This document shows positions 39,283 to 46,780 of a stretch of DNA of 64,000 bases, piece by piece (the first letter of the stretch is position 1; each line of letters begins with the position of its first letter). The translations under genes and the position numbers were made by a program. The stretch comes from Flavobacterium sp. SUN052 (lineage in GTDB: Bacteria; Bacteroidota; Bacteroidia; Flavobacteriales; Flavobacteriaceae): assembly GCF_028867935.1 (NCBI RefSeq), contig NZ_JAPQNS010000017.1, forward strand, positions 1 through 64,000, read 5' to 3'. Under the pieces are notes generated by a model. The model saw nothing but the letters and a program-made list of their open reading frames with translations, ran no database searches and was not told where the DNA came from.

Positions 39283-39739
39283 ACGTCATTTTAGCCTTTT
39301 GAAAGGCCTTTAGGTTGAGAATGGAACTTAAAATAGGATAAATAATAGTCTTTAAAAGAATTTAACAAGTCCGTCTCTACTTCCTATTTTTCTGAAATAT
39401 GTATAAAAAAATTATTACAAAATAAGGTACTTAAGTATATTCCCTTTACTATTCTACGACCAATTACTTAGACTAAAAATCCATACCAGTTGGGGTAAAA
39501 TTTCCCACACTTGTCCCAACTCAGCCCCAAGTATTGAGCACTTATTAGAAGCCTGGTACGGGTAAATAAGATTATCACTCCTTGTATCTGGTCAAAAAGT
39601 AAGCAAAAGGAGCATTGGTCAAGCTGATCGGGCATAATCTGGTACGATTCGGCAAAAGCCAATTATGTGGTTCCATGCTCGGCACAGTTATTTCAGTCAG
39701 TTGCCTCAATACAACTGAATAGGTAAACAACTCAACGAT
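39283..39739. other. Divergent intergenic region upstream of SusCD pair 2
   Basis: About 455 bp, A+T-rich near the SusC start. It contains the promoter of the SusC2 operon and of the gene at 39740, but no complete consensus promoter was seen. Its first 100 bp resemble the upstream region of the pair-1 SusC gene (shared CTTAAAATAGG-like and GGCCTTTAGGT stretches). The open frame on the minus strand at 39468-39662 has no gene features. Confidence 0.55.
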
Positions 39740-40420
39740 ATGAAAACTTGGTTATTAACAGCTATGATGGGACTGGTAGCGACCCATTTGCTTGTAGCAG
39801 CTTCGCATAATCCGACCTGGAGTACGGGTCAGATTGTACTCACAAATGGCACTCAGATTGCGGGCGAACTCAGCTACAACTGGAAGGCAGAGATTGTTCA
39901 GTTGCGCAAAAACGGCACAATTAAAGCATACTCTGCATATCAGATTGATCGCTTTTCGTATTTTGATGATGCCAGCAATGCGTTACGACAGTTTAGTGCC
40001 GTAGATTTCCCCGTGCGGAAAACACTAAAGCGGCCGGTTTTTCTCGAGGAATATTCAGCTGGTACATTTACCGTTTACCGCCGACTTCGGCACGTACGGG
40101 AGCCACTTCAGATTGGCGCTCCGGGTGTATCAACTGAAGAGGTACTTAAGGACAACTACGATAGTTTTGTGTATTACGTGTACGCCAACGGTACGTTTTA
40201 TCAAATGGATAAATTTAACCGCGATTTATGGCCGCAAATGCACGACGAGTTCGGTTCTGAACTGAGACAGTATGCATCAGTACGGCAGTTAGACATTAAC
40301 AATACAGCCGCCCGCCTGATGCTGATCAATCAGTATAATTACCTGAAAGTAAGAAATAGATCAGCCGAGCCATATCAAGCGGCTGAAACTGTTATTGCGA
40401 GTGATGAACAACCAAACTGA
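39740..40420 (+). CDS. Uncharacterised secreted protein
   Basis: This 226-residue protein was not recognised as a named family. It has an N-terminal signal peptide (MKTWLLTAMMGLVATHLLVA) with likely cleavage near residue 22. A mainly beta-rich body follows, opening with TGQIVLTNGTQIAGELSYNW and then rich in Tyr and Phe (SFVYYVYANGTFYQMDKF). No membrane helix follows the signal peptide, so it is periplasmic or surface-located. It stands alone between the SusC2 gene (divergent) and the Arc/SPFH operon (convergent). Confidence 0.7.
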   Translation: MKTWLLTAMMGLVATHLLVAASHNPTWSTGQIVLTNGTQIAGELSYNWKAEIVQLRKNGTIKAYSAYQIDRFSYFDDASNALRQFSAVDFPVRKTLKRPVFLEEYSAGTFTVYRRLRHVREPLQIGAPGVSTEEVLKDNYDSFVYYVYANGTFYQMDKFNRDLWPQMHDEFGSELRQYASVRQLDINNTAARLMLINQYNYLKVRNRSAEPYQAAETVIASDEQPN

Positions 40421-40481
40421 GCAGTAGGAATTGGGAATGCTTAGACGGAAAATGGATGAATGTTGGGGCACTTCGTAAGGC

Positions 40482-40670
40482 TCACTCTGCCTTTTCGCTT
40501 CCTGTATCTTTATCTTTAGCACCGCCCTTTTTCCGTTTCCGAACAGCCTCGCTCAGAATAAACTCAATTTGCCCGTTCACGCTCCTAAACTCGTCCTGCG
40601 CCCAGCGTTCGAGTTCTTTCAGCGTGTCGGGATTGATCCGAAGGACAAATGCTTTTTTTTCTGAAGACAT
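40482..40670 (-). CDS. Arc-like ribbon-helix-helix DNA-binding protein
   Basis: This 62-residue basic protein begins with KKAFVLRINPDTLKELERWA, a beta-strand followed by a helix, and goes on with FRSVNGQIEFILSEAVRKRK, the second helix with the Gly-Gln-Ile-Glu turn seen in Arc/Mnt repressors. The tail is Lys-rich and disordered. It would bind DNA as a dimer through the N-terminal strand. It lies downstream of the SPFH gene on the same strand, separated by a palindromic repeat. An open frame on the opposite strand is its shadow. Confidence 0.85.
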   Translation of the reverse strand: MSSEKKAFVLRINPDTLKELERWAQDEFRSVNGQIEFILSEAVRKRKKGGAKDKDTGSEKAE

Positions 40671-40682
40671 AACCTTTCAGTG

Positions 40683-40769
40683 AACAGTGAACAACGAGCA
40701 GTGAACTGGCGCACCAGTGATTTATGCGTCAGCAAACTGTTCATTGCTCACTGCTCGTTGTTCACTGTT
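40683..40769. repeat. Long inverted repeat between the SPFH and Arc genes
   Basis: Perfect 22-nt arms at 40683-40704 and 40748-40769 (starting AACAGTGAACAACGAGCAGT) enclose a 43-nt centre. The two arms are separated widely enough to form a cruciform or an RNA hairpin in the SPFH-Arc transcript. A short related string (TTGTTCACTGTT) recurs at 58219-58230, suggesting a dispersed repeat family. Confidence 0.85.
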
Positions 40770-40771
40770 AA

Positions 40772-41620
40772 TTAATAAAGTGATCCCGCATTCACCACTG
40801 GGCTTACGTTTTTCTCGCCACACAAAACTACAAGCAAGTTGCTAACCATAGCCGCTTTTCGCTCTTCGTCCAGGTGCACCACATTCTTATCGGCCAGGCG
40901 CTCCAGTGCCATCTCGACCATACCCACGGCTCCATCCACAATTTGCCGACGGGCTGCAACCACCGCAGATGCCTGTTGGCGTTGTAGCATGGCTCCGGCA
41001 ATTTCGGGTGCATAAGCCAGGTGACTAATACGTGCTTCGATGATGGAAACCCCAGCCCGCGACAGGCGTTCGTTAAGTTCGGCTTCGAGCACGGCGTTGA
41101 TGTTACCGGTTGTGTCGCGAAGCGTGATGTCAGCGGTTTCGTCTTCGTTATTATCGTAGGCGTGCGAGTTAGCTAGGAATCGCACTGCAGCTTCCGACTG
41201 AATCTTCACAAACAACACGTAATCGTCCACTTCAAACAGAGCTTTGGCCGTGTCGGCTACCTGCCAGACCACCACAGCAGCAATCTCGATGGGGTTACCC
41301 GTTTTGTCATTGACTTTCAGGTTTTGCCCATTCAGGTTGCGGGCACGAAGGCTGATTTTCTTCTTGGTATAAAACGGGTTTACCCACTGAAGGCCGTTCT
41401 GCCGCATAGTGCCGGTATAATCGCCAAAAAAGGTTGTTACAACAGCCTCGTTGGGATTTATGACGGCTAACCCGGCCAGCAGAATGCCACCAATCAGAAA
41501 TGAAACGACGCCGAGGGCTACGGCGCTCCGCGTTAAAAACATGACGGCACCCACAATCAGCAGCAAGCCGATTAACAGGAGGGTATAGCCTGAAATAGAG
41601 GTAAGATTCTTCTCGTTCAT
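40772..41620 (-). CDS. SPFH (band 7/stomatin-like) domain membrane protein
   Basis: Starting at the ATG at 41620 gives a 282-residue protein; the frame extends 20 codons upstream with no support. Two hydrophobic segments near the N-terminus ([19 protein letters not shown] and [19 protein letters not shown]) anchor it in the inner membrane. The SPFH domain begins at [19 protein letters not shown] and includes [20 protein letters not shown] and [21 protein letters not shown]. The C-terminal helical part ([20 protein letters not shown]) is typical of prohibitin-like oligomers. Such proteins organise membrane microdomains and associated proteases. The Arc-like repressor gene is downstream in the same direction. 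Confidence 0.93.
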   Translation of the reverse strand: MNEKNLTSISGYTLLLIGLLLIVGAVMFLTRSAVALGVVSFLIGGILLAGLAVINPNEAVVTTFFGDYTGTMRQNGLQWVNPFYTKKKISLRARNLNGQNLKVNDKTGNPIEIAAVVVWQVADTAKALFEVDDYVLFVKIQSEAAVRFLANSHAYDNNEDETADITLRDTTGNINAVLEAELNERLSRAGVSIIEARISHLAYAPEIAGAMLQRQQASAVVAARRQIVDGAVGMVEMALERLADKNVVHLDEERKAAMVSNLLVVLCGEKNVSPVVNAGSLY

Positions 41621-41751
41621 TGGTTTAGAATTAATATCAAAATGATAGCACAATAGTAGTATTTCAAATAGGCTTAACAATGAGTTTTAGGATAAACGGT
41701 CAGGAAAGATGATAAATCTGAATTCTTAGCTTAACAAACCAAACCTGAATA

Positions 41752-41781
41752 TTTTCAGTTATTTTAGTGCAAGTTTTCAGT
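41752..41781 (+). promoter_or_regulatory. Candidate operator of the ParS/RES module
   Basis: The octamer TTTTCAGT occurs at 41752-41759 and again at 41774-41781, with a degenerate copy (TTTTAGTG) at 41762-41769 between them. The two exact copies are 22 bp apart, about two helical turns, and end a few bases before the ATG of the antitoxin gene at 41787. Autoregulation by the Xre/ParS antitoxin is a known theme; the assignment here is by inference. Confidence 0.35.
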
Positions 41782-41786
41782 CTCTT

Positions 41787-42365
41787 ATGGCAACATCTTC
41801 TGTGCTTTCGTCGCCCACCGGCTGGGGTTTTCCTACTACTAACCTTATCGTACAGGCCAGGCAAAAACTGCCTCACAGCCGGGTCGATGAAGTGGCAGCG
41901 CTGGGAGGACTAACAAAAAAAGAAATATCGCTGGTGCTGGGCATCACCGAACGTAGCCTGTACAACCAGCGTCAAAGTGATTTATCCGTACCTCTTTCGG
42001 AACGGCTGCTGTTACTAGATCAACTGTTTCGGCATGGGCTGGCTGTTTTCGACAATCAGAAACAAGTGTTCAACACGTGGATGCGCACTCCACTAGCCGA
42101 ACTGGCCACGCCAGAGGTTGGCTTCGCTGCACCCGAAATCGACTACGCGCCACTACCAATTACCGAAATGGGAACAAAACAGGGGCCTGTTGATTTGTCA
42201 GTAGCGGCTCAAGCTCGTCGCAAGAGGCTGGCAGAAGACCCAACCACGTCTAAACCCGATACAGACAAGCCTTACCCAACCCCTTTGTCGCTACTTGACA
42301 CTGTAACTGGCTGCAAGCTAGTTGACAATGTATTTACCCGCATTGAAGCAGGGGTATTTGTGTAA
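41787..42365 (+). CDS. ParS/Xre-type antitoxin (MbcA/ParS toxin-binding domain)
   Basis: This 192-residue protein is the likely antitoxin of the RES toxin encoded next. A helix-turn-helix region spans about residues 34-62 (LTKKEISLVLGITERSLYNQ). The C-terminal toxin-binding domain begins with ERLLLLDQLFRHGLAVFDN and FNTWMRTPLAEL. The expected closing block, PLSLLDTVTGCKLVDNVFTR, then appears only after an insertion of about 55 residues (roughly 108-163) that is rich in Pro, Ala and charged residues (AAQARRKRLAEDPTTSK). In ordinary family members these two blocks are only a few residues apart. The toxin gene starts 17 bp downstream. Confidence 0.88.
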   Translation: MATSSVLSSPTGWGFPTTNLIVQARQKLPHSRVDEVAALGGLTKKEISLVLGITERSLYNQRQSDLSVPLSERLLLLDQLFRHGLAVFDNQKQVFNTWMRTPLAELATPEVGFAAPEIDYAPLPITEMGTKQGPVDLSVAAQARRKRLAEDPTTSKPDTDKPYPTPLSLLDTVTGCKLVDNVFTRIEAGVFV

Positions 42366-42382
42366 CGGCTTGTACTGATCAC

Positions 42383-42862
42383 GTGAACGTTTATCGTATT
42401 TTAAAAGAGCCATACTGGCATGATCCTTTGTCAGTTGTGGGAGCCGAAATTGCCGGAGGGCGCTGGAACCCGGCGGGCATTGGCATTCTATATACAGCTA
42501 CTTCGCCAGCCTTAGCGATGCTGGAAACCCTGGTCCATTTCCCTAGGGTACATTACGACCAGCTTCCTCGACTACGCATTTTTACGTTACGAATTCCAGA
42601 TGGGGAAATTCGATGGATTTACCCCGATCTGCTTCCTGACCAATGGGCCGACCCAACAGCATTACCGCTGACTCAAACGCTGTTTCTGGAGTGGCTACAA
42701 AACCCAGTTGATATGGGATTAGGCGTTCCGTCGGCAGTAATGGATATTTCTTACAATGTGCTACTACACCCAAGGCATCCACTCTACAAAGACATTTCTA
42801 TTGTTGGAAATGGGGATGACATTGCTCTGGACCAACGTTTGTGGAACAGCCCAAATCCTTGA
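42383..42862 (+). CDS. RES-domain toxin (NAD+-degrading type)
   Basis: This 159-residue protein has the RES family layout: Arg5 in VYRI, GGRWNPAGIGILYTA (25-39) with the Arg, Glu and Ser of the name in order (R27, E48 in LAMLETLVH, S117 in GVPSAVM), and Asn125 with LLHPRHP near the end. RES toxins bind or split NAD+ and arrest growth until the ParS-like antitoxin neutralises them. The start is GTG at 42383; no ATG fits. It follows the antitoxin by 17 bp, forming a complete module whose expression is likely coupled. Confidence 0.92.
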   Translation: MNVYRILKEPYWHDPLSVVGAEIAGGRWNPAGIGILYTATSPALAMLETLVHFPRVHYDQLPRLRIFTLRIPDGEIRWIYPDLLPDQWADPTALPLTQTLFLEWLQNPVDMGLGVPSAVMDISYNVLLHPRHPLYKDISIVGNGDDIALDQRLWNSPNP

Positions 42863-42911
42863 GATGCTGGCTCTAATACTCCTTCGCCATCCAAATCACT
42901 GCTGATTCCTC

Positions 42912-43859
42912 TTAGGCTTGTTCCAGAAAATTCCGGAGTTCAGTTGCTCGGTTCTGATTATCAATTACCGTTTTTTCTAGTTCGGTTTTGAGTTTCCCGA
43001 TCGCAGCTACCAGTTTACTTTCTAGCAATTTGGCATCTTGCTGGGCTTGCCCAATTTGGTTCTGCACCGACCAGTCTGTGAAAATGTTATCGAAAAATAT
43101 ATCGGCGAATCGGGTTAGGCCATGATCGAATTGCCAGTCGGCGTCCATTGCCAGATGCACATCAGCAAACTCCGATTTGAACGCTTGCAGACTTCGGTTA
43201 ACGAGATGCGACTGATCGCGCACCTGGTCTAGCTTACCGTGCTTGACCATTGATGTCAGTGTTGAACCGCCAATAAGATCCCAGGTGCCCCAACTTTGGG
43301 CTTCACCTATCAGGTCGACTAAACGCTGCACCTCGTTCAACGCATTCAGGCCAGCTGCGTGAGCTTCGTTAAGTTCGTGAAGCTGTTTATCGACTGCCGA
43401 CAGTGCTTCAATGTGATCCCGGTATTGCCTGCTTGTAGTATCATCCTCAATTAGTAATGCGCCGGTTTTCTGTTGAATCAAGTCATCGTAAGTAGCATCG
43501 AGCGTCTCGTAGGCCTTTAGCTGTTCCTGCAATTGCGCTTTTCGAGTTGTTAAGTCGGCCACTTGTGCTCGCCGGGCATCGTACCGAACAAGCGCAGCCT
43601 CCGCTTCAGCCTGCTCTTTGGTCAACTGCTCTTCCCGCCGGTTCAGAAGATCATAATACACCTTAGCCCAACTCAGCCGCTCCAGCCGGTCAACATCCTT
43701 CTCTTCTTTTAACAGGTGTTCGTATTCATGCTGCTGAATGGCTTCTTGCTTCACCAGTTCGGCCTTCGTGTTTTTTAGTTGCTGGTTGAGTACGGCGCGT
43801 TCGCTGCGCTGGTGAATAAGGGCAAGAAGTTGGGTTTGTTGGTCGCTGGTCCAGTTCAT
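42912..43859 (-). CDS. Uncharacterised coiled-coil protein
   Basis: Starting at the ATG at 43859 (MNWTSDQQTQLLALIHQR) gives 315 residues; the frame upstream reads back across the lysS promoter and is not credible. Residues about 10-190 are heptad-rich with long runs of Glu, Gln, Lys and Leu (ELVKQEAIQQHEYEHLLKEE), so a long coiled coil is likely. A less helical segment with WGTWDLIGGSTLTSMVKHGK lies around residues 210-235 and a final helix (KLKTELEKTVIDNQNRATE) closes it. No signal peptide or membrane helix is seen. It is divergent from lysS and was not recognised as a known family. Confidence 0.7.
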   Translation of the reverse strand: MNWTSDQQTQLLALIHQRSERAVLNQQLKNTKAELVKQEAIQQHEYEHLLKEEKDVDRLERLSWAKVYYDLLNRREEQLTKEQAEAEAALVRYDARRAQVADLTTRKAQLQEQLKAYETLDATYDDLIQQKTGALLIEDDTTSRQYRDHIEALSAVDKQLHELNEAHAAGLNALNEVQRLVDLIGEAQSWGTWDLIGGSTLTSMVKHGKLDQVRDQSHLVNRSLQAFKSEFADVHLAMDADWQFDHGLTRFADIFFDNIFTDWSVQNQIGQAQQDAKLLESKLVAAIGKLKTELEKTVIDNQNRATELRNFLEQA

Positions 43860-44039
43860 GATATTGGCTTGTTGGTCAGCAAAGTAAAGGATATCACAAA
43901 CAGCTTGCCCGCCGGTCTGGATAAGCGGCATCTGTAGAATCAGATTGGCCCAACGTGCTGACAATTGGTAAATAGACAGGCACGTCCAAAACGTCAACCC
44001 CGTCAGGGACCTTCCCGCACGCGTTACAACCTTTTTCCT

Positions 44040-44047
44040 TAATTTTG
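44040..44047 (+). promoter_or_regulatory. Possible -7 element of the lysS promoter
   Basis: TAATTTTG matches the Bacteroidetes -7 consensus and lies 66 bp before the lysS ATG. No TTG occurs at the right distance upstream, so only half of the consensus is met. Confidence 0.4.
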
Positions 44048-44113
44048 CGGCTCTATTTTCCCCGCGCCTATCAGGTAATAACGAACAAGCCTGAAAATCG
44101 CGGTCAGACATTT

Positions 44114-45892
44114 ATGCTAAGCGAACAGGAACTACTCCGCCGAAATAAACGCGAAGAACTTATGCGGATGGGCATTGACCCTTACCCCGCCGAACTCTTC
44201 GACCTTACTCATTCAACCCAACAACTCCGCGATGCCTTTGCCGACAAAGCGGGCGCCGAAACACAGGGCGGATACGAATCACACCTCGATTTCTCTACAG
44301 ATGCCACCTACGGACAGGTGCGCATGGCCGGGCGATTGATGGGGTTCCGAATTATGGGCAATGCCTCATTTGCCGAAGTGCAGGATTCTGCCGGGCGGAT
44401 GCAACTTTATTTCCGGCGCGACGATCTGTGCCCCGGCGACGACAAAACTCTGTACAACACAGTGTTTAAGAAGCTGCTGGATATTGGCGACATCATTGGT
44501 GTTGAAGGCCACGTGTTCACGACCCAAACCGGTGAACTCTCATTGTACGTAAAGCAATTCAAGTTACTGACCAAGTCGCTGCGGCCGCTGCCCGTGGTAA
44601 AGGAAATTACCAACGAGCAGGGTGAAAAAGAAACGTACGACGCCTTCACTGATCCCGAATTACGGTATCGGCAACGGTATGTGGACCTGATTGTGAATCC
44701 ACACGTGCGCGATACGTTTATCAAACGGAGCAAACTGGTCAACTCGATCCGGCAGTACCTGACCGACAAAGGTTACCTCGAAGTTGAAACACCAATTTTG
44801 CAGCCAATTCATGGTGGAGCAGCCGCACGGCCGTTCATCACGCACCACAACACGCTCGACATGACGCTGTATTTGCGCATCGCCAACGAGCTGTATCTGA
44901 AGCGGTTAATTGTGGGCGGTTATGATGGCGTGTTCGAATTCGCCAAGGATTTCCGTAACGAGGGTATGGACCGGACCCACAACCCTGAGTTTACCCAGGT
45001 GGAATTCTACGTCGCTTACAAAGACTACAACTGGATGATGGACACCATTGAAGAGATGGTGGAAAAAGTGGCCATCGACGTAACCGGCACGACCAAAGTG
45101 CCGGTTGGAGAAAATGTGATCGACTTTAAACGGCCCTGGAAACGCCTGACCATGTTCGAAGCCATTCAGGAATACACGGGTGTCGATGTGTCGGAAATGG
45201 AAGAGGATGCACTGCGCGAAGTGGCTGAAAGCCGGGGCGTCAAAACTGATTCTTCGATGGGCAAATCAAAGCTGATCGACGAGATATTCGGCGAAGCCTG
45301 CGAGCCCAACCTCATCCAGCCAACGTTCATCACCGACTACCCCGTCGAGATGTCGCCCCTAACCAAAAAACACCGGAGTAAGCCCGGTTTGGTAGAGCGT
45401 TTTGAAGCTATCTGCAACGGCAAAGAAATCGCCAATGCTTATTCCGAACTCAATGATCCGCTCGATCAGCGGGCACGCTTCGAAGAGCAGTTGGAACTTG
45501 CTAAGCGGGGTGACGAAGAAGCTATGGCACTGGACGAGGACTTTTTGCGGGCTCTTGAATATGGTATGCCACCGACGGCGGGAGTTGGTTTAGGCATCGA
45601 CCGTCTGACGATGATCATGACCAATCAGCCAAGTATTCAGGAAGTCCTGTTTTTCCCGCAGATGCGCCCAGAAAAGAAAGCCGACGTATCAACAGAAGCT
45701 GATTTTGTAGCGGCTGGTGTTCCAGCCCAGTGGGTTCCGGCGGTGCAGCAACTAGGGTTTATGACGGTGGCTCAACTACAGGCAGCCAATCCCAACAAAC
45801 TCTTCAACGACCTTGGTGGGGTTCGCAAGAAACTCAAAATGAGCGACGTGCCTATGCCAAAAATCGAGGAAGTAAGAGAGTGGGTTGGTTAG
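44114..45892 (+). CDS. lysS: Lysyl-tRNA synthetase, class II
   Basis: The ATG at 44114 gives [20 protein letters not shown], the usual LysRS opening; the frame extends 23 codons upstream without support. The enzyme has 592 residues: an OB-fold anticodon-binding domain (about 55-180), then the class II catalytic domain with motif 2 in [20 protein letters not shown] and motif 3 in [13 protein letters not shown]. After the catalytic domain it carries an 80-residue C-terminal extension ([20 protein letters not shown] and [17 protein letters not shown]), seen in some Bacteroidetes enzymes. The last 111 bp (45782-45892) recur in diverged form at 46617-46727, downstream of two small genes. Confidence 0.98.
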   Translation: MLSEQELLRRNKREELMRMGIDPYPAELFDLTHSTQQLRDAFADKAGAETQGGYESHLDFSTDATYGQVRMAGRLMGFRIMGNASFAEVQDSAGRMQLYFRRDDLCPGDDKTLYNTVFKKLLDIGDIIGVEGHVFTTQTGELSLYVKQFKLLTKSLRPLPVVKEITNEQGEKETYDAFTDPELRYRQRYVDLIVNPHVRDTFIKRSKLVNSIRQYLTDKGYLEVETPILQPIHGGAAARPFITHHNTLDMTLYLRIANELYLKRLIVGGYDGVFEFAKDFRNEGMDRTHNPEFTQVEFYVAYKDYNWMMDTIEEMVEKVAIDVTGTTKVPVGENVIDFKRPWKRLTMFEAIQEYTGVDVSEMEEDALREVAESRGVKTDSSMGKSKLIDEIFGEACEPNLIQPTFITDYPVEMSPLTKKHRSKPGLVERFEAICNGKEIANAYSELNDPLDQRARFEEQLELAKRGDEEAMALDEDFLRALEYGMPPTAGVGLGIDRLTMIMTNQPSIQEVLFFPQMRPEKKADVSTEADFVAAGVPAQWVPAVQQLGFMTVAQLQAANPNKLFNDLGGVRKKLKMSDVPMPKIEEVREWVG

Positions 45893-45928
45893 GTTGTAAA
45901 TTATCAAAAACTTTTGTAGATTTATATA

Positions 45929-46471
45929 ATGGCCTCCATGCTGCCAATTCCTCTGGATGTAGAGATTGACAAACTCACTAATTCAATCGAAAATTCGTTG
46001 ACAGGCGAAGTTTTTGAAACAGAGATTACTCGCTTGACAGTACAGGATTTGAAACAAATCAAGAGGAAAAGCTGGCAGTTTGATTGGAAACAGGAAATTC
46101 GAGACGAGAGCCGCCAAGTCTATAAACTGACAACACTAAACAACCTGACGATTATTCATGGTCTATTGAGTATCAGTGATAATCAAGACCATGTGTATAT
46201 GCATCTTATTGAAAATGCCCTCTTGAACAAGGGAAAAGAAAAGCTCTACCGGGGAGTCGCTGGTAATTTAGTTGCCTTTGCCTGCAAAATGGCTTTCTTA
46301 AAAAATTATGATGGCATAGTCGCTTTTATTTCCAAGACTTTACTGGTTGAACATTATAAGCAGACACTGGGGGCAAAACAATTTTCGGGCAATCGAATGT
46401 TTATTGATACTCCCGAATCCGCAAGATTAGTGCAGCAGTATTTTAAAAACTTCAAATATGGTCAATCATAA
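45929..46471 (+). CDS. Uncharacterised protein with GNAT acetyltransferase-like C-terminal half
   Basis: This 180-residue protein was not matched to a named family. Its C-terminal half looks like a GNAT fold: LYRGVAGNLVAFACKMA (106-122) resembles the acetyl-CoA binding motif A and following helix, and EHYKQTLGAKQFSGNRMFID (141-160) resembles the motif B segment with its Tyr and Gly-Ala. The first 60 residues are charged and helical. The DNA is visibly richer in A+T than lysS and other neighbours. It starts 36 bp after the lysS stop and its end overlaps the next small gene by 14 bp. Together the two sit between lysS and the duplicate lysS tail, so it is likely a transferred cassette. Acetylation activity is only an inference. 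Confidence 0.7.
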   Translation: MASMLPIPLDVEIDKLTNSIENSLTGEVFETEITRLTVQDLKQIKRKSWQFDWKQEIRDESRQVYKLTTLNNLTIIHGLLSISDNQDHVYMHLIENALLNKGKEKLYRGVAGNLVAFACKMAFLKNYDGIVAFISKTLLVEHYKQTLGAKQFSGNRMFIDTPESARLVQQYFKNFKYGQS

Positions 46472-46613
46472 AAGATTAGACGATCAAGATGTCGTTGTTA
46501 TTAATGAACTGTGGCCAGAAGCAGAGAAACAGGCGTTCAGCACTTTCCTGAAAAAACGAAAAGTAAAACCAGTTTCTCGCCGGCATATTCAAAGACAAGC
46601 TAAGGTTGCTTAG
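46458..46613 (+). CDS. Small basic protein, 51 residues, partner of the GNAT-like protein
   Basis: This short gene begins at the ATG at 46458 within the end of the upstream gene, sharing 14 bp in another frame, which suggests translational coupling. The product starts MVNHKRLDDQDVVVINELWP and ends with a Lys/Arg-rich tail (FLKKRKVKPVSRRHIQRQAK), so it is likely nucleic-acid or protein binding. It was not recognised. Its stop at 46611-46613 lies three bases before the repeated lysS tail. Size and coupling fit an antidote- or adaptor-like partner, without proof. Confidence 0.6.
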   Translation: MVNHKRLDDQDVVVINELWPEAEKQAFSTFLKKRKVKPVSRRHIQRQAKVA

Positions 46614-46616
46614 AAG

Positions 46617-46727
46617 GCGGCCAACCCCAATAAACTCTTCAACGACCTCGGTGATGTTCGCAAAAAGCTCAAAATGAGCGATGTGCCTATGCCAAAAATC
46701 GAGGATGTGCGAGAGTGGGTCGGATAA
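46617..46727 (+). pseudogene. Detached second copy of the lysS 3' end
   Basis: These 111 bp are homologous to 45782-45892, with 15 differences by eye count (about 86% identity). Thirteen codon changes occur; all but two (Gly to Asp, Glu to Asp) are silent, including a different stop codon. The copy still encodes [20 protein letters not shown] and ends REWVG. It lacks a start, so it is not a gene. The silent pattern shows that it evolved as the end of a working lysS before being separated from it. Confidence 0.9.
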
Positions 46728-46737
46728 AAAGTATAGC

Positions 46738-46778
46738 TACGGCTGTTGCCCGCTTAATTGTAGTGGACAACAGCCGTA
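46738..46778 (-). terminator. Terminator of the GT1 glycosyltransferase gene
   Basis: Perfect 11-bp arms (TACGGCTGTTG at 46738-46748 and its complement at 46768-46778) with a 19-nt loop; on the minus strand a short T run (CTTTTTATCC) follows a few bases later. It may also end transcripts from the lysS side. Confidence 0.65.
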
Positions 46779-46780
46779 AC

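Noticed and set aside
40456..40683. 75-codon plus-strand open frame opposite the Arc-like gene
   Set aside because: Shadow of the ribbon-helix-helix gene, whose motif is clear on the minus strand.
43860..44111. N-terminal extension of the coiled-coil protein
   Set aside because: It would overlap the lysS promoter region and has no similarity to the coiled-coil body; the ATG at 43859 is preferred.
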